Positions 53,106-61,057 of a stretch of 64,000 nucleotides of DNA are shown here, one piece after another. The position numbers and the translations under genes are program-made. The notes below the pieces were generated by a model. The model was not told where the DNA came from. It made no database searches and saw nothing but the letters and a program-made list of their open reading frames with translations. This stretch comes from Bacteroidales bacterium (lineage in GTDB: Bacteria > Bacteroidota > Bacteroidia > Bacteroidales > F082). The stretch is from NCBI GenBank assembly GCA_016285355.1, contig JAEEQP010000012.1:19172-83171 (forward strand), given 5' to 3'. The first letter of the stretch is position 1. Every line of letters begins with the position of its first letter.

Positions 53106-53568
53106 ATGACTACAGAACAAATAATAAAACAAATCAGCCAAAGGGGAATTCCACAAGAAACTCTTCATGTTTTTGGGCAATGGCGAGAAGGCTGGCAGCG
53201 GCGCAGACATCATCAAGAAAGGCTGGAAGGACAACAAATGGCCGCAACCGATACTATCAGAAAGGGTGCAGCCGGATGAGACAGAGATGACGCTTGGCAT
53301 AGAAGGAGCACAAGAAAATGGCCTGAAAGATGACCCGAAAACAGAAAAGTGGCCCGAAAAGTGGCCCGAAAAAGCCGTTCAAATACTTCGCATTATCAAA
53401 GAGGACGAAAATACAACTATTCCACAATTAGAAGAAACATTGCATTTGGGTCACACAACACTCAAGAAAATTTTGAAAGAGATGCAAAACGAGAACCTTA
53501 TACGAAGAATCGGACCTGCCAACGGAGGACGTGGCCATTGGGAAGTAATAACAAGTGATGTAGAATGA
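53106..53568 (+). pseudogene. Remnant of an AlbA/HATPase_c_4-type ATP-binding protein
   Basis: The ATG at 53106 starts MTTEQIIKQISQ, like the N-terminus of AlbA_2 (Schlafen-type) proteins, but that frame soon goes out of phase. The other frame (53167-53568) encodes the C-terminal end of such proteins: GEKAGSGADIIKKGWKDNKW, then a winged-helix domain (AVQILRIIKEDENTTIPQLE ... ENLIRRIGPANGGRGHWEV). The middle of the gene, with the AlbA domain and ATP site, is deleted. A decayed gene next to a defence operon. Confidence 0.7.
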
Positions 53569-53578
53569 GATAAATCCC

Positions 53579-53586
53579 TACCTTTG
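53579..53586 (+). promoter_or_regulatory. -7 box directly before the polyprenyl synthetase start
   Basis: TACCTTTG, matching TAnnTTTG, ends only five bases before the GTG at 53592. If used, transcription would begin at or near the start codon, giving a leaderless mRNA. Confidence 0.5.
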
Positions 53587-53591
53587 CAGCC

Positions 53592-54428
53592 GTGAAATCA
53601 TTAGAACAAATCATATTCTCCATCGTCGCTGAGTTAACCCAGTTTGAAGCCTTTTTCTCCCAAACGCTGAAGGCCGAAACCGAGCCAATGAACAGCATCA
53701 TGCACTATGTGCTTGACACACAGGGCAAACGTTTGCGCCCAATGTTGGTGCTGCTCAGCGCGAAACTCTTCGGTGAGGTCAAAGAGCAGACTTTGCGTGC
53801 CGCCACCTTCGTGGAGATGGTGCACAGCGCGACATTGATTCACGACGACGTGGTGGACGATTCAGACTCAAGGCGAAAAAAGGCTTCGGTGAAGGCACAG
53901 TTCGGCAACCTCTCCGCTGTGTTGGCTGGCGATTTCCTTCTGGCCAAGGCCATGCTGCTTCTTGCCCGGCCTGATGATTATGCTATTTTGCAGGAGATGC
54001 TTGGCACCACGGCGGCCATGAGCGAGGGGGAACTGATGCAGAATGTTGTAGGGCTGTCATATAATGGCAGCCGTTTGGGCAATTGTAATACGAACGGCTG
54101 CCACGATGTGACAGCCCTACAAACCCAATACCTTGACATCATCACACGTAAAACCGCCATGCTGATGCGTTCCTGCTGCGCTGCTGGTGCCCTCTCGGTG
54201 AACGCCTCGCCTGAACAGGTACAGCAAATCGCTGGTTTCGGCCTGAATTTCGGCATTCTTTTTCAGTTGCGCGATGATATGCTTGATGAGGAACATGTAG
54301 AACAAGCTGAGGTTTTGCTGCCCGAATATCTGGAAAAAACCTTGACTTCGTTGAAGCATCTTCCAAAGTCGGAAATATTGGAAACCTTACGTGATTTGAC
54401 GGTGTTTTGCGCTGAAAGGAACTCTTAA
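53592..54428 (+). CDS. Polyprenyl (isoprenyl) synthetase with an internal palindromic insertion
   Basis: Trans-prenyltransferase family (IspB/HepT-like), 278 residues including the insertion; normal relatives are somewhat longer (about 320), so its C-terminus is shortened. First Asp-rich motif LIHDDVVDDSD (about residues 83-93), GKRLRP substrate site, second motif in FQLRDDMLDEE. It makes quinone or undecaprenyl-type chains by adding IPP units. About 26 residues (VVGLSYNGSRLGNCNTNGCH and following) between EGELMQ and QTQYLDII are encoded by a palindrome at 54046-54122. GTG start, no ATG nearby. Activity with the insertion and the shortened end is unproven. Confidence 0.85.
   Translation: MKSLEQIIFSIVAELTQFEAFFSQTLKAETEPMNSIMHYVLDTQGKRLRPMLVLLSAKLFGEVKEQTLRAATFVEMVHSATLIHDDVVDDSDSRRKKASVKAQFGNLSAVLAGDFLLAKAMLLLARPDDYAILQEMLGTTAAMSEGELMQNVVGLSYNGSRLGNCNTNGCHDVTALQTQYLDIITRKTAMLMRSCCAAGALSVNASPEQVQQIAGFGLNFGILFQLRDDMLDEEHVEQAEVLLPEYLEKTLTSLKHLPKSEILETLRDLTVFCAERNS
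54046..54122. repeat. In-frame palindromic element in the polyprenyl synthetase gene
   Basis: Perfect nested arms: TTGTAGGGCTGTCA (54046-54059) with TGACAGCCCTACAA (54109-54122), and GGCAGCCGTT (54066-54075) with AACGGCTGCC (54093-54102). The frame is open across it. It lies just before the conserved QYLDII helix, where homologues have a short loop. Confidence 0.85.
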
Positions 54429-54500
54429 ACCACTTCCCATAAATTCCATGCTAACCCGCTTGCCCACTGGAAGGTTAGAGTCTATAAAAGTCAGAGCAGG

Positions 54501-54692
54501 ATTCAGAAAGTATGTCATTCCCGCGTTGAATGTACGATGGCACGGAATCTATGCTTTCTGAAGCCGTCATATAAGGTCTTAACTTTTTGAACCGCCGTGC
54601 ATAGATTCCATCCTTCCACACACGCCTCCCCACGGAATGACATGCACGGCTAGCTGAATGACATGCGCAGCGGAGCCTTGACATAGGAGGCT
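54501..54692. repeat. Paired palindromic element plus right-half remnants
   Basis: Hairpin 1 54501-54563 (arms TTCAGAAAG/CTTTCTGAA), 30-base spacer ending TTTTTGAACC, hairpin 2 54594-54650 (arms GCCGTGC/GCACGGC), then right halves of two further hairpins (GAATGACATGCGCAGCGG and GACATAGGAGGC, 54655-54692). The stretch 54429-54500 has a weaker, degraded left half (CTTCCCATAAATTCC). The 400-base gap between the polyprenyl synthetase and HipB-like genes is made of this plus the HipB promoter region. Confidence 0.85.
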
Positions 54693-54762
54693 GAATTCTA
54701 CCGCCGAAGGAGATCTCGTAATGTTTTTTCTACCATTTATATCGTCAATGCAAAAGATTTTG

Positions 54763-54770
54763 TATCTTTG
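54763..54770 (+). promoter_or_regulatory. -7 box of the hipBA-like pair
   Basis: TATCTTTG, a TAnnTTTG match, 58 bases before the ATG at 54829. The leader in between is AT-rich and may contain operator sites for the HipB-like repressor; no clear inverted repeat was recognised. Confidence 0.5.
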
Positions 54771-54828
54771 CCATCGAATATAATAATATTTGTTATTTAC
54801 GATTTATTGATTTTAGAAATACAATAAT

Positions 54829-55155
54829 ATGCCTTTGCTTTACGACTTCAATATGGATTCAGCGGATGATTTGGCGACCCGACTTTCGGAAAACGTGAAA
54901 CATCGCCGGTTGGAGAAAGGCCTTTCGCGCAAGGCCCTCTCCATGATGAGCGGCGTACCTACACCCACCATCGCCAAGTTTGAGCAACAACACAGTATTT
55001 CTCTGGTTAGCTTTTTGGCTTTAGCCAAAGCCTTGGGCTATACGGATACACTGAAATTATTGTTGGCCGAGCCTGTCTATACGACCATGGAAGAATTAGA
55101 CACCATCAACCGAAACAAGAACAGAAAACGCGGCAGAAATGAATTCCATCAATAA
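54829..55155 (+). CDS. HipB-like XRE family antitoxin/repressor
   Basis: 108 residues with a helix-turn-helix of the XRE/Cro type: LSENVKHRRLEKGLSRKALS, then MMSGVPTPTIAKFEQQHSIS and FLALAKALG (about residues 17-80). The C-terminal tail is rich in Arg and Lys. In HipBA modules this protein binds the operator and restrains the kinase. It overlaps the HipA-like gene by 17 bases, so the pair is translationally coupled. An alternative start at 54853 (MDSADD) would shorten it by eight residues. Confidence 0.85.
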   Translation: MPLLYDFNMDSADDLATRLSENVKHRRLEKGLSRKALSMMSGVPTPTIAKFEQQHSISLVSFLALAKALGYTDTLKLLLAEPVYTTMEELDTINRNKNRKRGRNEFHQ

Positions 55156-56242
55156 ACTTTTTGTCAAATACCACGGAAAACTCGTGGGCGAACTGACCCT
55201 GACTCCCGATGAGAAACGCTGCGTGTTCCGCTACGACAAAAAATGGTTAGCTTCGGGGTTCTCCATCTCGCCTTTGGACTTGCCCTTGAAATCGAATCTC
55301 TTTGTTGCACCCGAACGACCTTTTTGGGGCAACTTCGGCATCTTCGAAGACAGTCTGCCTGACGGTTACGGACGTTACCTGCTTAACAGGATGCTCCGCC
55401 AACAAGGTGTCGACGAGTCGCAACTGACACCCCTGCAACGCCTGAGTATCGTCGGCAATGCTGGCATGGGTGCCTTATGCTACGAGCCTGAGACCCGATT
55501 GGAATCTGCCAAGGAAACCTTATCCTTCGACCGTCTTCAAGCCTTGGCTTTAGAAGTGCTCTCGGAGCGTAACGAGAAAGACTCCGCACTACTTTATTAT
55601 AATAGCGGTAACTCTGGCGGCTGTCGACCCAAATGCCTCTACCATGATGAGGAAGGCGACTGGTTGGTGAAATTCCGGCACACCTACGACCCTAAAGACT
55701 TGGGACAGAAGGAATACCAATACAACGAAATTGCCCGAAAATGTGGCATCGAAGTACCTGATTTCAAGCTCTTTGAAGGCAAGTATTTCGCCTCAAAACG
55801 CTTCGACCTCCTCGATGGCAAGCGCCTTCATGTGGCCACTGCTGGAGCCTTGCTCAACGAGTCCATCGACTTCCCGAAATTAGACTATAAAACCCTGTTG
55901 CATCTCACTGGTTTTCTGACCCAAGACCCGAAACAGGTGGAAGCTATGTTCCGTCTCATGGCGTTCAATGTGTTTACCGATAACAAAGACGACCACGCCA
56001 AGAACTTCAGTTTCATCTGCCATGAAGGCCTTTGGCGTTTAGCTCCAGCCTACGACTTGACACCTGTTCCCGAAGGTTACCACGGCGAACACGCCACCTC
56101 GGTAAACGGCAACGGCAGGCCAATGGTGAATGATATGATAGCCGTGGGCGAGAGTATCAGAATCCCCAAAAAACGCGGAATGGAAATCATAAATCGAGTT
56201 CGGGAAGACTGCAAAGAAATACTATCCAAAGATTATCTGTAA
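55139..56242 (+). CDS. HipA-like serine/threonine kinase toxin
   Basis: 367 residues, single-gene HipA fold with both N-terminal beta domain (KLFVKYHGKLVGELTLTPDE) and kinase domain. P-loop-like GNSGGCRPK (about 159-167), catalytic and metal loop NVFTDNKDDHAKNFSF (about 278-293) and activation segment LAPAYDLTPVPEG. HipA phosphorylates glutamyl-tRNA synthetase or other tRNA synthetases to cause dormancy; the substrate here is unknown. A tRNA synthetase gene (ileS) follows 53 bases downstream, but with its own promoter box. The motif is intact, so it looks active. Confidence 0.88.
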   Translation: MNSINKLFVKYHGKLVGELTLTPDEKRCVFRYDKKWLASGFSISPLDLPLKSNLFVAPERPFWGNFGIFEDSLPDGYGRYLLNRMLRQQGVDESQLTPLQRLSIVGNAGMGALCYEPETRLESAKETLSFDRLQALALEVLSERNEKDSALLYYNSGNSGGCRPKCLYHDEEGDWLVKFRHTYDPKDLGQKEYQYNEIARKCGIEVPDFKLFEGKYFASKRFDLLDGKRLHVATAGALLNESIDFPKLDYKTLLHLTGFLTQDPKQVEAMFRLMAFNVFTDNKDDHAKNFSFICHEGLWRLAPAYDLTPVPEGYHGEHATSVNGNGRPMVNDMIAVGESIRIPKKRGMEIINRVREDCKEILSKDYL

Positions 56243-56261
56243 GAGGAAACAAAAAAAATTG

Positions 56262-56269
56262 TATTTTTG
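56262..56269 (+). promoter_or_regulatory. -7 box of ileS
   Basis: TATTTTTG, matching TAnnTTTG, 26 bases before the ATG at 56296, within the short gap after the HipA-like gene. Confidence 0.55.
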
Positions 56270-56295
56270 CGCCTTAATTTAGGATTCATAGCATT

Positions 56296-59200
56296 ATGAA
56301 AAACAACTACAAGGAATATAAGCAGCTGAATCTCACTGAGACAGCCAATGAAATCCGTAAGTTTTGGGAAGAGAACGACACCTTCCAAAAGAGTTTGGAT
56401 AACCGCGATAAGGACAATGCCTTTGTGTTTTACGAGGGTCCGCCGAGCGCAAACGGCACCCCAGGCATCCACCATGTGATGGCTCGCTCCATCAAGGACG
56501 TGGTGTGCCGCTATCAGACCCTGAAAGGTAAACATGTGGTGCGCAAGGCCGGTTGGGACACCCACGGCCTGCCTGTTGAACTAGGCGTGGAGAAGAAACT
56601 CGGCATCACCAAGGAAGACATCGGCAAGAAAATCAGCGTCGACGACTACAACCGCGCCTGCCGCGAGGAAGTGATGAAATACAAAGATATGTGGGACGAC
56701 CTCACCCGCAAGATGGGCTACTGGGTCAACCTCAATGACCCCTACATCACCTTCACCAACGACTACATCGAGACCTTGTGGTTCCTGCTGAAAGACCTGT
56801 ATAACAAAGGTTTGCTTTATAAGGGCTACACCATCCAGCCTTACTCTCCCGCTGCTGGCACTGGCCTCAGCTCGCACGAGCTGAACATGCCTGGCTGCTA
56901 CCGCGACGTAAAAGACCTTACCTGCGTGGCCTTGTTCCGCCTGAAAGCCCAACAGAGCAAGTTCACGAAGCTGCCTTTCGGTGTGGATGTGCCTTTTGGT
57001 CAGGTGCAAGTCATTGCCTGGACGACCACACCTTGGACCTTGCCGAGCAACACGGCTTTGTGCGTCGGTCCGAATATCGAATACAATCTCGTCCGTTCGG
57101 TGAATCCTGTGTCGGGCGAACCTACCTACCTCATTCTTGGCAAGCCGCTGATGGCTTCCTTCTTCCCCGCCGAAGAGGAAAAGCCTAACTTTGAGGACTG
57201 GAAAGTCGGCGACAAGAAACTGCCTTACGAGGTGTTGGGCACCGTGAAAGGCAGCGAACTGGTGGGCCTCGAATACGAACAACTCATTCCTTGGGTCAAT
57301 CCGGGCGAAGGTGCCTTCCGCATTATCCCTGGCGACTATGTCACCACGGAAGACGGTACAGGTATCGTCCACATCGCCCCGACCTTCGGTGCCGACGACA
57401 AGCGCGTGGCTGCTGCCGCTGGTATTCCGCCTTTGCAGATGATTGACAAGGATGGCAAAGCCCAGCCTATGGTCGACCGTACAGGTAAGTTCTGGCTGAT
57501 TGAAGACCTTGACCCTGAGTTCGTTAAGAACTGCATGGATGTGGAAGCCTACCGCCCATACGCTGGCCAGTTCGTGAAAAACGCCTACGACCCCACCAAG
57601 ACCGAAAAAGATAAGTCATTGGATGTCGACATCGTGGTGATGCTGAAGGAGGAAGGCAAGCTTTTCAAGAGCGAGAAACACACGCACAACTACCCGCACT
57701 GCTGGCGTACCGACAAACCTGTGCTTTATTATCCTTTGGACAGCTGGTTCATCAAGACCACGGCCTTGAAAGACAGGATGATTGAGCTGAACAAGACCAT
57801 CAACTGGAAGCCCGAAGCCACAGGTAGTGGCCGTTTCGGCAACTGGTTGGAGAACCTTGTCGACTGGAACCTGTCGCGTTCTCGTTACTGGGGCACGCCG
57901 TTGCCCATCTGGCGCACCGAAGACGGCAAGGAAGAAATCTGCATCGGCAGCGTGGAAGAGCTTCGCAACGAAATTGAGAAATCCATCAAGGCGGGCTTCA
58001 TGAAAGAAAACCCATACGCCAGCGAAGACTACACCAAGTTTGATTTGCACCGTCCTTATATCGATGGTGTCATCCTCTGCTCCGCCAGCGGCAAAAAGAT
58101 GTTCCGCGAGCCCGATTTAATTGATGTTTGGTTTGACTCAGGTGCCATGCCTTACGCCCAATACCACTATATGGGTGGGAAAAGTGCGGATGGCAAACTC
58201 CTCACTCCTCACTCCTCACTTTCAACTCTTCCCTTCCCCGCTGACTTCATCGCCGAGGGTGTCGACCAAACGCGTGGCTGGTTCTTCACCTTGCACGCCA
58301 TCGCCACGATGTGCTTCGACAGTGTAGCCTACAAGAACGTGGTTTCCAACGGCTTGGTTTTAGACAAGAACGGCAACAAGATGTCGAAACGCTTGGGTAA
58401 TGCCGTCGATCCGTTTGGTGCTATTGAGAAATACGGTGCCGATGCCGTGCGTTGGTACATGATCACCAACTCGCAGCCTTGGGACAACCTGAAATTCGAC
58501 GAAGCCGGTGTCGACGAGGTGCGCCGCAAGTTCTTCGGAACGTTGTACAACACCTACGCCTTCTTCGCCTTGTATGCCAACATCGACAAGTTCGACTACA
58601 AGGAAGCCGACCTCGCCATCAACGAGCGTCCCGAAATCGACCGCTGGATCCTTTCGGAGCTTAACTCCCTGATTCTTGAAGTCGATAATGCTTACCAAAG
58701 CTATGAACCTACCCGCGCAGGTCGCGCCATTGCCGATTTCGTTGACGCCCACCTCAGCAACTGGTACGTGCGCCTCTCGCGTCGCCGTTTCTGGAAGAGC
58801 GAAGACAACCAAGACAAACTGTCGGCTTACCAGACCCTTTACACCTGTCTTGAAACTGTGGCAAGACTGAGTTCGCCTATCGCGCCATTCTTCAGCGAAC
58901 AGCTCTATCGTGACCTCAACAACGTCACAGGCCGCAACAAGGCCGAGTCTGTCCACCTGACCGACTTCCCGATGGCCGACAAGACCTTCATCGACAAGGC
59001 CTTGGAAGAGCGCATGGAGATGGCACAACTCGTCTCTTCGTTAGTGCTCTCGCTGCGTAAGAAAGCCAATATCCGCGTGCGTCAACCCCTCTCGAAGATC
59101 ATGATTCCCGTCGCGAACAAGAAAATGTATTGGCAAATCGAGAAGGTGTCGCACCTCATTATGAGCGAAGTGAATATCAAGGAAATAGAATTCCTTTCGC

Positions 59201-59739
59201 CCGACAACAACATCTTGGTGAAGAACGTGAAGCCCAACTTCAAGACCTTGGGCAAGAAGTATGGCAAACAGATGAAGCAAATTCAGGCTTACTTCACCAA
59301 CATGAGCCAAGAGGAAATCCATGCCTTCGAGAAGAACAACGGCACCCACCTGAATGTGGACGGCGTTGATGTCGAGTTGACCCTCGAAGATGCCCTGATT
59401 TCAACACAAGACATCCCTGGCTGGGCTGTCACCTCCGAAGGTGACCTCACCGTGGCCTTGGATATGACCATTACCGATGAGCTGATGCAGGAAGGTCTCG
59501 CCCGCGAAATCGTGAACCGCGTGCAGAACCTCCGCAAGACCGGCGGTTTCGAAGTCACCGACCGCATCGAGCTGCTCATTGAGAAGAACGAAAAGATTGA
59601 TGCCGCCGTTGAAAAGTTCGGCGACTACATCTGCACAGAGACCCTAGCCACTATTAATAAGGTGGACACGTTAGAAGGCGTGGAAGCTGAGGAATTGGTG
59701 GAAGGCGTGAACGTTAAACTGATGATTAAGAAGAAATAA
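56296..59739 (+). CDS. ileS: Isoleucyl-tRNA synthetase
   Basis: Class I aminoacyl-tRNA synthetase, 1147 residues, long form typical for Bacteroidota. HIGH-type motif GTPGIHHVMAR (about 56-66), editing domain with TTPWTLPSNTA (about 235-245) and the threonine-rich pocket, KMSKS loop NKMSKRLGNA (about 693-702), and anticodon-binding domain after about 800. WFDSGAMPYAQYHY precedes an unusual 16-18 residue insertion (KSADGKLLTPHSSLST, about 628-645), coded by repeated CTCCTCACT units, before the conserved FPADFIAEGVDQTRGW. Charges tRNA-Ile. High-GC, highly expressed codon pattern. Shadow frames on both strands are not genes. Confidence 0.96.
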   Translation: MKNNYKEYKQLNLTETANEIRKFWEENDTFQKSLDNRDKDNAFVFYEGPPSANGTPGIHHVMARSIKDVVCRYQTLKGKHVVRKAGWDTHGLPVELGVEKKLGITKEDIGKKISVDDYNRACREEVMKYKDMWDDLTRKMGYWVNLNDPYITFTNDYIETLWFLLKDLYNKGLLYKGYTIQPYSPAAGTGLSSHELNMPGCYRDVKDLTCVALFRLKAQQSKFTKLPFGVDVPFGQVQVIAWTTTPWTLPSNTALCVGPNIEYNLVRSVNPVSGEPTYLILGKPLMASFFPAEEEKPNFEDWKVGDKKLPYEVLGTVKGSELVGLEYEQLIPWVNPGEGAFRIIPGDYVTTEDGTGIVHIAPTFGADDKRVAAAAGIPPLQMIDKDGKAQPMVDRTGKFWLIEDLDPEFVKNCMDVEAYRPYAGQFVKNAYDPTKTEKDKSLDVDIVVMLKEEGKLFKSEKHTHNYPHCWRTDKPVLYYPLDSWFIKTTALKDRMIELNKTINWKPEATGSGRFGNWLENLVDWNLSRSRYWGTPLPIWRTEDGKEEICIGSVEELRNEIEKSIKAGFMKENPYASEDYTKFDLHRPYIDGVILCSASGKKMFREPDLIDVWFDSGAMPYAQYHYMGGKSADGKLLTPHSSLSTLPFPADFIAEGVDQTRGWFFTLHAIATMCFDSVAYKNVVSNGLVLDKNGNKMSKRLGNAVDPFGAIEKYGADAVRWYMITNSQPWDNLKFDEAGVDEVRRKFFGTLYNTYAFFALYANIDKFDYKEADLAINERPEIDRWILSELNSLILEVDNAYQSYEPTRAGRAIADFVDAHLSNWYVRLSRRRFWKSEDNQDKLSAYQTLYTCLETVARLSSPIAPFFSEQLYRDLNNVTGRNKAESVHLTDFPMADKTFIDKALEERMEMAQLVSSLVLSLRKKANIRVRQPLSKIMIPVANKKMYWQIEKVSHLIMSEVNIKEIEFLSPDNNILVKNVKPNFKTLGKKYGKQMKQIQAYFTNMSQEEIHAFEKNNGTHLNVDGVDVELTLEDALISTQDIPGWAVTSEGDLTVALDMTITDELMQEGLAREIVNRVQNLRKTGGFEVTDRIELLIEKNEKIDAAVEKFGDYICTETLATINKVDTLEGVEAEELVEGVNVKLMIKKK
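58180..58235. repeat. In-frame low-complexity insertion in ileS
   Basis: A run of CTCCTCACT-type repeats (58198-58220) flanked by short unique sequence, coding for LLTPHSSLST within a loop between two highly conserved blocks of IleRS. Homologues carry a different acidic loop here. The reading frame is kept. Confidence 0.65.
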
Positions 59740-59753
59740 TACTGACACGCTTC

Positions 59754-59834
59754 GCGTCATTGCGAGGAGGAACGACGAAGCAATCCAGAGAAAAAAACTT
59801 TATTGTCTGGACTGCTTCGTTCCTCGCAGTGACG
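59754..59834. repeat. Palindromic element between ileS and the DksA-like gene
   Basis: Left arm CGTCATTGCGAGGAGGAACG then ACGAAGCAATCCAG; right arm CTGGACTGCTTCGTTCCTCG then CAGTGACG. Same family as the copy inside the coding sequence at 63712-63802. It lies between the stop of ileS and the ATG at 59862; the apparent N-terminal extension of the DksA-like frame here is just this repeat read through. Confidence 0.85.
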
Positions 59835-59861
59835 AAAGCCTTACTAAAAAGCTATACAATC

Positions 59862-60251
59862 ATGGACACTAACAAGAAAGAACCACAGGTGCGCTATTCA
59901 GATGAAGACCTTGAGGAATTCAAAGCCCTGATTCTTGAGAAGCTGGAACAAGCTAACGCCAGTTTAGATACCCTGAAGGCCAACCTCTCCGGCGGTGAAC
60001 ACAGCACCGACGACACGGCACCCACTTTCAAGATTTTGGAAGAAGGCTACGCCGTGGCTGAGAAAGAGGAAAACGCCCGTCTTGTGGCTCGTCAGGAGAA
60101 GTACATCCACAACCTGGAACTCGCCCTGATGCGTATTGAAAACAAGACTTACGGCGTTTGCTGCGAAACCGGAAGACTCATCCCTAAAGAAAGACTTCGC
60201 TGCGTGCCCATCACCACACGCTGCCTTGACGCTAAACTGAAAAAGAAGTGA
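59862..60251 (+). CDS. DksA/TraR-family regulator
   Basis: 129 residues from ATG 59862 (MDTNKKEPQVRYSDEDLEEF); the longer frame from 59760 starts within a palindromic repeat and is rejected. A helical coiled coil (residues 12-95) is followed by the zinc-finger-like end YGVCCETGRLIPKERLRCVP, in which the classical four-cysteine spacing is reduced. DksA proteins bind the RNA polymerase secondary channel and act with ppGpp. The stop overlaps the GTG start of lspA, so the two genes are coupled. Confidence 0.87.
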   Translation: MDTNKKEPQVRYSDEDLEEFKALILEKLEQANASLDTLKANLSGGEHSTDDTAPTFKILEEGYAVAEKEENARLVARQEKYIHNLELALMRIENKTYGVCCETGRLIPKERLRCVPITTRCLDAKLKKK

Positions 60252-60889
60252 AAAAACAAGGCAACCGCGGCCTGATATGGTCGTTTGTGGTGATTTTTCT
60301 CGTCTTGCTCTTCGACCAGATTCTCAAAATTTGGGTGAAGACAAACATGACCCTTGGCCAAGATATTCCTGTCATCGGGAATTGGTTCAGGCTGTTGTTT
60401 ATTGAGAACAACGGCATGGCCTTTGGCTGGTTCGGCGGTGGCGGCTTCTTGAAACTCGCCTTGAGCATTTTCAGGATTGTGGCCATCATCGCGCTGTTTT
60501 GGGTTTTGGTCCGATTGTCGAAGAAAGACACCAAATTCGGGGTACTGTTCGGTATCGCCCTCATCACGGCAGGCGCGATGGGCAACATTATTGACAGCGT
60601 GTTTTACGGAAGGATTTTCAGCGAAAGTACCTATACCCAAGTCGCGACACTTTTCCCCGATGGTGGCGGTTATGCCGGCTGGCTGCACGGCCGTGTGGTG
60701 GATATGCTCTATTTCCCCATCATCGACGTGGCCCGCGAGAATGCCTCCTGGTTGCCCAACTTCTTTTTCGGCCCCGACGGACATTTCATCTTCTTCCGAC
60801 CTATCTTCAATTTCGCTGATGCGGCTATCACTGTAGGCGTGTTTTATATGCTCATTTTCCAGTGGAGTTGGCTGAAGAAATTAAACTGA
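60248..60889 (+). CDS. lspA: Lipoprotein signal peptidase II
   Basis: Aspartic protease that cleaves signal peptides of prolipoproteins before the lipid-modified cysteine. 213 residues with four membrane segments. The catalytic aspartates are in GAMGNIIDSVFYGR and FNFADAAITVGV; NNGMAFGW is the usual conserved loop. Longer than the enterobacterial enzyme owing to a loop (about residues 125-170) usual in Bacteroidota. GTG start within the stop of the DksA-like gene. It serves the many lipoproteins of this organism, such as those at 33284, 33887, 61058 and 61961. Confidence 0.95.
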   Translation: MKKQGNRGLIWSFVVIFLVLLFDQILKIWVKTNMTLGQDIPVIGNWFRLLFIENNGMAFGWFGGGGFLKLALSIFRIVAIIALFWVLVRLSKKDTKFGVLFGIALITAGAMGNIIDSVFYGRIFSESTYTQVATLFPDGGGYAGWLHGRVVDMLYFPIIDVARENASWLPNFFFGPDGHFIFFRPIFNFADAAITVGVFYMLIFQWSWLKKLN

Positions 60890-60896
60890 AGTGAAA

Positions 60897-60984
60897 AAAA
60901 AGTTTGTAATGGCTTTTTCATACTTATCTTATTTTCAATGTTTTAAAGAATATTTTTTGCCAAAAAGTTTGTAATGGGCTTTTT
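60897..60984. repeat. Two near-identical direct repeats downstream of lspA
   Basis: AAAAAGTTTGTAATGGC followed by TTTTT occurs at 60897-60918, and the same with one extra G at 60962-60984. Each copy has A5G/CT5 ends that could pair, so each may act as a weak terminator of the dksA-lspA unit. The function is uncertain. Confidence 0.55.
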
Positions 60985-60998
60985 AGGCACACTTTGAG

Positions 60999-61040
60999 GC
61001 ATCGAAATGCGTTATCTTTGCATCACAAACATTTCGATGC
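60999..61040 (+). promoter_or_regulatory. Promoter flanked by a perfect 11-bp inverted repeat
   Basis: -7 box TATCTTTG at 61013-61020. GCATCGAAATG (60999-61009) lies upstream and its exact reverse complement CATTTCGATGC (61030-61040) downstream, so the repeat brackets the box and the probable start of transcription. It could be a paired operator or, when read from upstream, a stem that hides the start region. It serves the two-lipoprotein operon that follows. Confidence 0.6.
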
Positions 61041-61057
61041 AACAAAAAATGAAAGTT

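Noticed and set aside
58360..59028. 222-aa minus-strand ORF
   Set aside because: Antisense shadow within ileS; the ileS frame carries KMSKS and the conserved blocks.
59760..59861. N-terminal extension of the DksA-like protein
   Set aside because: The extension is the palindromic repeat read through; the family N-terminus begins at the ATG at 59862.
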